Shown: in pieces, positions 1 through 5,828 of the stretch | Position numbering within the stretch: the stretch's first letter is position 1 | Layout of the letters: each line of letters begins with the position of its first letter | DNA from: Ignavibacteria bacterium | GTDB lineage: Bacteria; Bacteroidota; Ignavibacteria; Tepidaquicellales; Tepidaquicellaceae | DNA: 12,437 bases | Reading direction: 5' to 3' | Assembly: GCA_018058125.1 (NCBI GenBank) | Contig: JAGPCH010000012.1 | Coordinates: 1 to 12,437, forward strand | Notes under the pieces: model-generated | Told to the model about the DNA's origin: nothing | Database searches by the model: none | The model's input: only the letters and a program-made list of their open reading frames with translations | Translations under genes and position numbers: made by a program

Positions 1-2
1 TA

Positions 3-326
3 AGAGCAACCGATGAAGAAAAAGAAGAGGATGATGAAGAGCTGGATGATGATATAGATGATACAGATGATATAGATGATATAGATGATATTGGTGATAA
101 TGAAGATACAGATGATATTGAAGATATTGAAGATACCGAAGATGATGAAGACACAACAGAAGAAGTAAACGAAGAAACAGACAAAGAGACAGACAAAGAA
201 ACAGAAGAAGATTCAGAAGAAGAAGACACAGAATCAGAAGAAGATTCTGAAGAAGAACCTGAAGCAGGCAATAAGAAAGAAGACCTGGAAGATGAAAATA
301 AAGAAACGGTAGACGGTAATGTATAA
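3..326 (+). CDS. nusA: NusA transcription factor, C-terminal acidic tail (5' end outside window)
   Basis: This frame is open from the left edge to a TAA at 324-326 and encodes about 107 residues, almost all Asp, Glu, Thr, Ser and Lys. Codons from position 48 to 146 form 9-bp units that read as Asp-Asp-Ile or Glu-Asp-Ile/Thr triplets, followed by Glu/Ser/Thr-rich sequence. No folded domain is visible, so the name rests on context: the gene lies 62 nt upstream of infB on the same strand, where nusA sits in the widespread rimP-nusA-infB-rbfA-truB operon. NusA binds RNA polymerase and modulates pausing, termination and antitermination, and some NusA proteins carry acidic C-terminal extensions. 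This tail is long and very acidic. Another acidic-tailed protein cannot be excluded. Confidence 0.65.
   Translation, partial: RATDEEKEEDDEELDDDIDDTDDIDDIDDIGDNEDTDDIEDIEDTEDDEDTTEEVNEETDKETDKETEEDSEEEDTESEEDSEEEPEAGNKKEDLEDENKETVDGNV
48..146 (+). repeat. 9-bp tandem repeat coding for an Asp-Asp-Ile type acidic tail
   Basis: About eleven in-frame 9-bp units with consensus GATGATATA. The first five (48-92) are nearly perfect; later units drift to GAAGATATT or GAAGATACC. Because 9 is a multiple of 3, unit gain or loss would change tail length without shifting frame. Confidence 0.75.
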
Positions 327-388
327 AATCGCTGCGGCAATAAAGCGGAAAAATTTATAAAAACAATAATAGTAATTTAAATAATAGA

Positions 389-3226
389 ATGTCTGAAACC
401 CCTATAAAAGCAAAGAAACAAAAAGTAATTGGTATTGTCAGAGACATCAATATATCAAAGGATGATCTGTTGGATTATCTTAAAACAATTGGTGTGGAGG
501 CGACTATTAATACTACTCTGGAATCAGACATTGTAGAAAAAGTTTTCGGACATTTTAAGAAGGATATTGAAAAAGAAGATAAAAGACTCTCAAAGTCCGT
601 TGAATTTATTAAGAAATATGATGTAGTAATATCTGATGCGCAGGAAAAGATCCAGCAGGAAGAAGACAAGCTGAAGCAGATAGAAGATGAAAAAAGGATG
701 AAGAAGATGATAGAAGAGGAAAATCAGAAAAAAGAAGAAGAGAAAAGATTACAGGAAGAAAAGGCATATAAAGAACGCGCTAAGATCATTAAAGATGAAA
801 AAGAAAAAGAAAAGGAAAAGAAAGCAGCTCTAAGATCTTCCAAATCTAAAACAACAACGACAACTAATTCAAAAGAATCTCAAAAAGAATCACAAAAAGG
901 ACCGGTAAGAAAAGATAAACCATTTATTCCGGCTAAACCAATTGTTAAAACCGAACCAGTAAAGGGAACTGCGACTCCGGAAAAGAAACCGGTTCAGGGC
1001 GAAAGAAAACCATTTGACCCTGCAAGACAAAAACCGTTTGACAGAAACAGGAAAAAGGGAAATTATGAAAAGGTATCGATCAAGGATCTGAAGAAAGATG
1101 ACAGCAGAAAACCTAAACCGCCGGGCGAAACTCCAAAGACCGGTACAGGTACGGGTGACGGAACGAAAACATTTACAAGGGCGAAACTTCCTGACAGAAG
1201 CTCAAGCGATAAAAGATTCAGGGATAAGAGAGAAAAAGAAAAAAAGAAACCGGAAACCGAGCAGGAAAGAAGACGCAGAGTAAAACTTGAAAAGACACAC
1301 AGAGCTAAAGGCGCTACGCAAAAAGAAATTGATGAAGCCATCCGTGAAACATATGCTAAGATGGATACAGACACTTCTTCTGCCCGAAGTCTTGCAAGAA
1401 AAAGGAAGAAAAAGGAAAGGATAGAAGAGGAAAAAAAGATCATGGAGGCAAAAGAAGCTTCCAAGCATATTATGAAAGTAAATGAGTTTTTATCTACTTC
1501 AGAACTTGCAGGTCTTATGGGTGTTGATGCAAACGAGATCATAAAGAATTGCTTTAAACTTGGTATCATGGTTTCGATTAATCAGAGACTAGATAAAGAT
1601 ATCATTGAGCTTATATGCGGTGACTTTGGATTCCAGGTTGAGTTTCAGAAAGAATATGAGGAAGAAATTCTCGAAGAAGCTCCGGATATAGTAGAAAATC
1701 TAAGAGAGAGAGCTCCGGTAGTAACAGTCATGGGACACGTTGATCATGGAAAGACATCACTTCTTGACTATCTCAGAAAAGCAAATGTAGTTGCAGGTGA
1801 AGCCGGCGGTATAACTCAGCATATAGGAGCTTACAAAGTTTCGCTTGATAACGGAAAGGAAATAACCTTCCTTGATACACCGGGTCATGAAGCTTTTACG
1901 GCAATGAGAGCAAGAGGAGGTCAGGCGGCTGATATAGTTGTGCTTGTCGTAGCGGCAGATGACAGCGTTATGCCTCAGACAATAGAAGCTATTGCTCACG
2001 CAAGAGCTGCAAATGTGCCGATTGTCATTGCGATCAATAAAGTTGACAAACCCGAATCAAATCCTGAAAGAATTAAACAACAGCTTTCCGAAAAAGATAT
2101 ACTTGTTGAAGACTGGGGTGGTAAATATCAGTCAGTTGAAATTTCTGCAAAACACGGAAAGAATATTGATTCGTTACTTGAGAAGATATTGATTGAATCT
2201 GAACTGCTCGAACTAAAAGCCGATCCGGATAAAGAAGCCAGAGGTGTTGTGCTCGAAGCAAAACTTGATAAAGGTAAAGGACCGATCGCAACAGTGCTTG
2301 TTCAGAAGGGTACGTTGAAAATTGGCGATACTTTTGTTTCAGGTATTTACAGCGGAAAAGTAAAAGCTATGTTTGATGAAAGAGATCATAAGCTTGATGA
2401 ATCGCTGCCTTCAACTCCGGTCGTTGTGCTCGGATTCGACGGAGTGCCTCAGGCAGGTGATACATTTATTGTGCTTGATTCTGAAAGAGACTCTAAAGCT
2501 ATCTCACTCAAGAGACAGCAGCTTAAGCGTGAACAGGATTACAGGTCTGTAAAGTTTGTTACGCTTGATGATATTTCGAAACAGATTCAGGAAGGTAAAC
2601 AGGTAGAGCTGAAGATCATATTGAAAGCTGATACAGACGGTTCGGCTGAAGCACTTAAAGATTCATTGCACAAGCTTACAACTTCCGAAACCAAGGTTCT
2701 TGTTATTCACAAAGCAGTCGGTTCGATAAGTGAATCTGATATTCTTCTTGCTGAAGCATCAGGCGCTATTGTCATAGGATTTAATGTAAGACCGAATCTT
2801 AATGCGAGAAAGCTTGCGGAGAAAAATAAAATAGACGTAAGATTATATAATATTATATACAACCTGATTGACGAAGTTAAACACGCTCTCGAAGGTATGC
2901 TGGCTCCGGATATTTCTGAAGAGGTAACATCTACAATTGAGATAAGACAGGTTTTCAAAGTTCCGAAGATCGGAAATATCGCCGGATGTTATGTTCTCGA
3001 CGGTAAGGTTACAAGAAACAGTAAAGTGAGATTACTCAGAGACGGCTTTGTAATATTCGACGGCGGAATATCTTCTCTTAAGAGAATTAAAGATGATGTA
3101 AAAGAAGTGGAGTCTGGATATGAATGCGGAATCAGTCTTGAGAATTTTAATGATGTGAAAGTCGGTGATATTATAGAAGGATACAAGATCGTTGAGACTA
3201 AGAGAAAACTTGAATTAAATAAGTAG
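389..3226 (+). CDS. infB: Translation initiation factor IF-2
   Basis: A 945-residue GTPase that brings initiator fMet-tRNA to the 30S subunit and promotes 50S joining. An IF2_N-type segment lies near residues 12-60. A long Lys/Glu-rich, probably coiled-coil and disordered linker spans about 65-345, and a second IF2_N domain spans about 353-415. The G domain shows G1 GHVDHGKT (449-456), G3 DTPGH (496-500) and G4 NKVD (550-553), followed by domains II, III and the C-terminal fMet-tRNA-binding domain (ending near VGDIIEGYKIVETKRKL). The length suits an IF-2 with an extended N-terminal region. The start ATG is preceded by AT-rich sequence with no clear Shine-Dalgarno. It is the second gene visible in the nusA-infB-rbfA-truB operon, and its TAG is followed directly by a 7-bp repeat array. 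Confidence 0.98.
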   Translation: MSETPIKAKKQKVIGIVRDINISKDDLLDYLKTIGVEATINTTLESDIVEKVFGHFKKDIEKEDKRLSKSVEFIKKYDVVISDAQEKIQQEEDKLKQIEDEKRMKKMIEEENQKKEEEKRLQEEKAYKERAKIIKDEKEKEKEKKAALRSSKSKTTTTTNSKESQKESQKGPVRKDKPFIPAKPIVKTEPVKGTATPEKKPVQGERKPFDPARQKPFDRNRKKGNYEKVSIKDLKKDDSRKPKPPGETPKTGTGTGDGTKTFTRAKLPDRSSSDKRFRDKREKEKKKPETEQERRRRVKLEKTHRAKGATQKEIDEAIRETYAKMDTDTSSARSLARKRKKKERIEEEKKIMEAKEASKHIMKVNEFLSTSELAGLMGVDANEIIKNCFKLGIMVSINQRLDKDIIELICGDFGFQVEFQKEYEEEILEEAPDIVENLRERAPVVTVMGHVDHGKTSLLDYLRKANVVAGEAGGITQHIGAYKVSLDNGKEITFLDTPGHEAFTAMRARGGQAADIVVLVVAADDSVMPQTIEAIAHARAANVPIVIAINKVDKPESNPERIKQQLSEKDILVEDWGGKYQSVEISAKHGKNIDSLLEKILIESELLELKADPDKEARGVVLEAKLDKGKGPIATVLVQKGTLKIGDTFVSGIYSGKVKAMFDERDHKLDESLPSTPVVVLGFDGVPQAGDTFIVLDSERDSKAISLKRQQLKREQDYRSVKFVTLDDISKQIQEGKQVELKIILKADTDGSAEALKDSLHKLTTSETKVLVIHKAVGSISESDILLAEASGAIVIGFNVRPNLNARKLAEKNKIDVRLYNIIYNLIDEVKHALEGMLAPDISEEVTSTIEIRQVFKVPKIGNIAGCYVLDGKVTRNSKVRLLRDGFVIFDGGISSLKRIKDDVKEVESGYECGISLENFNDVKVGDIIEGYKIVETKRKLELNK

Positions 3227-3231
3227 TTTTA

Positions 3232-3286
3232 AAAAGTTAAAAGTTAAAAGTTAAAAGTTAAAAGTTAAAAGTTAAAAGTTAAAAGT
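3232..3286 (+). repeat. Heptamer array A between infB and rbfA (AAAAGTT x7)
   Basis: Seven perfect head-to-tail copies of AAAAGTT occupy 3232-3280, followed by a partial eighth (AAAAGT, 3281-3286). The array starts 5 nt after the infB stop and fills most of the 78-nt gap before rbfA. Period 7 is not coding-compatible, and no hairpin is formed. Confidence 0.95.
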
Positions 3287-3304
3287 ATATAAAGATAAGT
3301 CAGT

Positions 3305-3760
3305 ATGTCAGTAAGAATGGAAAAGGTCGGTGAAGAGATAAAGAATAAGCTGAATTCTGCTATGTCCAGGGATCTTTCTGAAATAGCCGGACTTGGTTTG
3401 GTAACCATTACAAAGGTTCTGATGACTCCCGATCTGAAGATCGCACGGATCTATCTGAGTTTTCTCGGTAATAAAGAACCGATAGACACCTGCCTTGAGA
3501 AGATCAATAACAAAAAGAAGCATATAAGATATTTACTGGCAAAGCAGATCGTTTTAAGATATATGCCGGATCTGGTTTTTTATCATGATGATACTCTCGA
3601 ATATGCCGATAAGATGACAAAGCTATTGAATGAAGTCAAGGAACAGGACGAATCACTTCATAAAGATAATCCATCTGTCTCTGAATCAAATGAATCAAAT
3701 GAATCAAATGAATCAAATGATTCAAATGATTCAAATTTAACAAATGTATCAGATAAATAG
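3305..3760 (+). CDS. rbfA: Ribosome-binding factor A
   Basis: A 151-residue small KH-like protein that binds the 30S subunit and assists late 16S rRNA 5'-end maturation. The N-terminus (MSVRMEKVGEEIKNKL) matches the family opening. ARIYLSFLG (about residues 46-54) is the usual beta strand, and LRYMPDLVFYHDDTLEYADKM near 80-100 matches the conserved RbfA region ending the core. After about residue 110 the tail is low complexity, with Ser-Asn-Glu/Asp triplets from a 9-bp DNA repeat. It sits between infB and truB as in many bacteria. No Shine-Dalgarno is seen upstream. The tail is probably disordered and not part of the conserved function. Confidence 0.95.
   Translation: MSVRMEKVGEEIKNKLNSAMSRDLSEIAGLGLVTITKVLMTPDLKIARIYLSFLGNKEPIDTCLEKINNKKKHIRYLLAKQIVLRYMPDLVFYHDDTLEYADKMTKLLNEVKEQDESLHKDNPSVSESNESNESNESNDSNDSNLTNVSDK
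3682..3735 (+). repeat. 9-bp tandem repeat coding for the RbfA Ser-Asn-Glu/Asp tail
   Basis: Six in-frame units: four of TGAATCAAA followed by two of TGATTCAAA. They add Glu-Ser-Asn then Asp-Ser-Asn triplets to the RbfA C-terminus. Confidence 0.93.
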
Positions 3761-3797
3761 TAAAAGGAACAATTATTCGTTACCCGAAGATTTTTTT

Positions 3798-3867
3798 ACC
3801 CAATACCCAATACCCAATACCCAATACTTATTACTTATTACCTATTACCTATTACCTAATACTTAAT
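3798..3867 (+). repeat. Heptamer array B between rbfA and truB (ACCCAAT/ACCTATT family)
   Basis: Ten consecutive 7-bp units in strict register: four ACCCAAT (3798-3825), two ACTTATT, two ACCTATT, one ACCTAAT and one ACTTAAT. The degenerate consensus is ACYYAWT. The array is preceded by seven T and ends six bases before the truB TTG start, filling the place where a ribosome-binding site would lie. Confidence 0.93.
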
Positions 3868-3872
3868 ACCAT

Positions 3873-4562
3873 TTGCAAGACGCAACCCAAACCATCGAAA
3901 GCAACTCCGGCAAAATATTCCTAATCGACAAACCCCTCAATTTCACAAGTGCAGACATAGTAAGAATATTCAAACACGAACTCAATTTAAAAAAAGTCGG
4001 ACATTCCGGTACGCTTGATCCTAAGGCGACGGGTTTGCTGATTTTATGTTCGGATAAAATGACAAAGAAGATCAATGACTTTATTGAATATGATAAAGAA
4101 TATGAAGGCATAATCCGGATCGGCGCAAAGACAAAGAGTTTTGATACGGAAAGTGAAGAGGAAGATGTTATTGAAAAGTTTGAGATCAGTGATGTAGAAA
4201 TAGAAAAAGTCAGGGAAAGTTTCATGGGTGAGACCGAACAAATGCCGCCTATGTTTTCTGCATTAAAGCATAAAGGAAAACCGCTTTACAAACTTGCAAG
4301 AAAAGGCAAAGAGATAGAGCGCCAACCGAGAAAGATCAACGTTACGGAGTTTGATATAAAAAGAGTAAGTGATACTGAGCTTTCATTCAGAATCTCGAGC
4401 AGTAAGGGAACGTATATTCGGACGATTGCAAACGACTTTGGCGAGAAACTCGGAGTCGGCGGATATCTGAAAGAATTAAGAAGAACCCGGGTAGGAGATT
4501 TTAAACTTGGTGAATTTGAACTTACGGCGAGAGAGATTCGATATACGATTTTTGATCTTTGA
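3873..4562 (+). CDS. truB: tRNA pseudouridine-55 synthase TruB
   Basis: A 229-residue enzyme that converts U55 of the T loop of tRNAs to pseudouridine. Catalytic Asp49 lies in GHSGTLDPKATGLL. Other hallmarks are the N-terminal IDKPLNFTS, QMPPMFSALKHKGKPLYKLAR, and SSKGTYIRTIANDFGEKLG. It is shorter than the roughly 300-residue proteobacterial form and lacks a C-terminal PUA-like domain, like other compact TruB proteins. An in-frame TAA at 3864-3866 blocks a more upstream start and no ATG occurs before residue 63, so TTG at 3873 is the only reasonable common start codon. No Shine-Dalgarno is visible. The last codons (about IRYTIFDL) lie inside a 7-bp repeat array that crosses the TGA stop; a second stop (TAG) follows one codon later. 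Confidence 0.95.
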   Translation: MQDATQTIESNSGKIFLIDKPLNFTSADIVRIFKHELNLKKVGHSGTLDPKATGLLILCSDKMTKKINDFIEYDKEYEGIIRIGAKTKSFDTESEEEDVIEKFEISDVEIEKVRESFMGETEQMPPMFSALKHKGKPLYKLARKGKEIERQPRKINVTEFDIKRVSDTELSFRISSSKGTYIRTIANDFGEKLGVGGYLKELRRTRVGDFKLGEFELTAREIRYTIFDL

Positions 4563-4578
4563 TTTTAGATTTTTGATT
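4537..4578 (+). repeat. Heptamer array C across the truB stop codon (TTTGATT family)
   Basis: Six 7-bp units in register (4537-4543, 4544-4550, 4551-4557, 4558-4564, 4565-4571, 4572-4578). The last four read TTTGATC, TTTGATT, TTAGATT, TTTGATT; the first two are more diverged (TTCGATA, TACGATT). The array includes the last codons and stop of truB. Confidence 0.75.
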
Positions 4579-4650
4579 GTGAAGATGCGCTTTCCTAACT
4601 TCATACATCCCGCAAACCCGTTTCGCTGTAAAAATCTCGGTTTAAATTAA

Positions 4651-4684
4651 TGTCATTGCGAAAGACTCTGCGCTCCCGTTCATC
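4651..4684. repeat. Degenerate dispersed repeat, copy 1
   Basis: The 28 nt at 4657-4684 match 5323-5350 at 22 positions in the same orientation (shared ends TGCGAAAGA and GTTCATC). The preceding TGTCATT resembles the GTCATT-type intergenic repeats common in Bacteroidota-related genomes, which is recalled knowledge and not a search. The match ends just past the relic third acidic motif of the neighbouring toxin gene. Confidence 0.6.
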
Positions 4685-4705
4685 ACTATCATGAACTTTA
4701 TTCCC

Positions 4706-4987
4706 TTATGGGGATAATGTCCTTATAAGATATTTATAAATCAAAAGGCTCTCAGTATCCGGGAAAAGGATTTTAGTGTTTTCAATAATATCTTCCAGAT
4801 AATTTATGGTCAATTCCTTATTGATTTCAAGTTTTGAGCAAACAGAAACAAATTCGGAAATATTCTTGCTTGTTGTATATAATTCAATTGACTCATCATT
4901 CAGTAATTCTGAAGCTCTTTTATGAAATACAGAGTTTCTGTCTAAGTCATAAATGAAAATGTTAGTATCTACCAACATTTTATTCAT
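4706..4987 (-). CDS. VapC-like PIN-domain toxin, truncated and probably inactive
   Basis: The first 93 residues of a PIN-domain RNase, the toxin class that cleaves RNA using a cluster of acidic residues bound to Mg2+. MLVDTNIFIYDL supplies the first catalytic Asp (D7), and SKNISEFVSV carries the second acidic residue (E45). VapC-type proteins are usually about 130 residues. Here a TAA at 4706-4708 stops the frame just before GNKVHD (VHD codons at 4688-4696), which reads like the third acidic motif (D100 with read-through). Beyond that, homology gives way to a dispersed repeat. The frame overlaps the upstream antitoxin by 8 nt, starting in ATGAATAA with a second possible ATG three codons in. 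With two of four acidic residues lost, activity is unlikely. Confidence 0.75.
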   Translation of the reverse strand: MNKMLVDTNIFIYDLDRNSVFHKRASELLNDESIELYTTSKNISEFVSVCSKLEINKELTINYLEDIIENTKILFPDTESLLIYKYLIRTLSP

Positions 4988-5183
4988 AAGACAGATCCCT
5001 TAAATTAATCTTATCCGCTTTTCCCTTTAAATCAACTGATGCTGAATGCTTCCAGTCTTTTTTAGTTTTGTTCTTTTCCACTTCCTTTATAGTTATCTCA
5101 ACTTCTTTTCCAATCAAACTTTTTGAGTTAGCAATCTTCAAAGTATTACTTCTTAATATAGTTTTTATTTTTAATGTTCTCAT
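4980..5183 (-). CDS. VapB-like small antitoxin partner of the PIN toxin
   Basis: A 67-residue protein with basic N-terminus MRTLKIKTILRSNTLKIANS and a following LIGKEVEITIKEVEKN segment. This is the beta-strand pattern of small antitoxins found directly upstream of PIN toxins. In such pairs the N-terminal part usually binds the operator and the C-terminal part wraps the toxin. The C-terminal half (KKDWKHSASVDLKGKADKINLRDLSYE) is polar and probably neutralises the toxin. The gene overlaps the toxin by 8 nt, indicating translational coupling. An AT-rich inverted repeat at 5226-5266 lies upstream of the ATG and could be the operator. The exact antitoxin family is not established here. Confidence 0.65.
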   Translation of the reverse strand: MRTLKIKTILRSNTLKIANSKSLIGKEVEITIKEVEKNKTKKDWKHSASVDLKGKADKINLRDLSYE

Positions 5184-5225
5184 AATTTGCTAATAAAGTA
5201 TTTGTATTTCTGTATCTAAATTGCA

Positions 5226-5266
5226 AATTTTATAGATGAATAAAAAAGAATTTATTCTATAAAATT
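5226..5266. promoter_or_regulatory. AT-rich inverted repeat upstream of the antitoxin gene
   Basis: AATTTTATA (5226-5234) and GAATAAA (5238-5244) pair with TTTATTC (5251-5257) and TATAAAATT (5258-5266), leaving a 3-nt bulge and a 6-nt loop. It lies about 43-83 nt upstream of the antitoxin ATG, a plausible place for an autoregulatory operator. The symmetry is seen; the role is inferred. Confidence 0.4.
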
Positions 5267-5280
5267 AAGTATCTCTGCAG

Positions 5281-5350
5281 AGTCATTTCGCTTTTAGAAT
5301 TTCCGGAGAAGAACATAATCTGTGCGAAAGATTCTATGAGCCTGTTCATC
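5281..5350. repeat. Degenerate dispersed repeat, copy 2
   Basis: It begins AGTCATTTCG and ends TGCGAAAGATTC...GTTCATC. Bases 5323-5350 match copy 1 (4657-4684) at 22 of 28 positions. It is longer than copy 1 on the left side. No coding function is apparent. Confidence 0.55.
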
Positions 5351-5633
5351 GCTTTTGCCCAATCAAATTCTTCCAGTACTCACAGCGGATGATGGTTTCC
5401 TGCTTTACCGGTTATTTGCCAGCTTCTCAAAGGATATATTTAATAGTGCGTGGTATAAGATTTATTATTATCCGGGTTATTTTTTCGAAGCATCGGATTT
5501 TGTAGCTTGACTTTACATGGTAGTGGTGATACTTTGCCAAAACTCAGGAAGGATATTTCTCACCCCCCAATAAAATATTAGAGAAATATTTCAGGAAAAT
5601 TTTAAATGCTCCTTAATTTTAAATTGAACAAAT

Positions 5634-5753
5634 ATGAAAAAATTTATTTTTTTTCTATCCGCTTTTACTTTCTTTAGACAAATACCCGTGATTATACTTA
5701 TTACATTTTCTAATTTCAGTATGAAGTCTTATGCTCAGATTCAGCAAATATGA
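5634..5753 (+). pseudogene. Orphan signal-peptide ORF (39 aa), probable gene stub
   Basis: ATG at 5634 opens a 39-codon frame: a basic start (MKKFIFFLSAFTFF), a long hydrophobic stretch (IPVIILITF), and SYAQIQQI before TGA at 5751-5753. SYA|Q resembles the Ala-Gln signal-peptidase junction of the T9SS cargo gene that begins 75 nt later (TNA|Q). Nothing foldable follows the predicted cleavage site. It is probably the remnant of a secreted protein related to its neighbour. A translated leader peptide or chance ORF is also possible. Confidence 0.35.
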
Positions 5754-5828
5754 AGATTTACTTCAATGGTTCTTCGAACTTTAAAATAATTAATTTTTTA
5801 AATTCCAAAAAACCCCAAAAAAAAATTT

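Larger units (their letters stand above)
5184..5633. other. Gene-poor region with degenerate repeat and palindrome
   Basis: No convincing gene is seen. The stretch holds an AT-rich inverted repeat (5226-5266) and the second copy of the dispersed repeat (5281-5350). Short open stretches exist in all frames between about 5290 and 5510 but none has a start, length or composition that supports a protein. It looks like decayed intergenic DNA. Confidence 0.6.

Noticed and set aside
1063..1569. Long antisense frame opposite infB
   Set aside because: It is the complement of the Lys/Glu-rich infB linker and encodes a Ser/Phe/Leu-rich artefact with no recognisable domain.
3232..3867. CRISPR-like arrays
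   Set aside because: Units are 7 bp and contiguous, with no spacers and no cas genes.
5290..5510. Short open frames in the gap between the antitoxin and the orphan signal-peptide ORF
   Set aside because: Each is under about 80 codons, lacks a good start and shows no recognisable motif; part overlaps the dispersed repeat.
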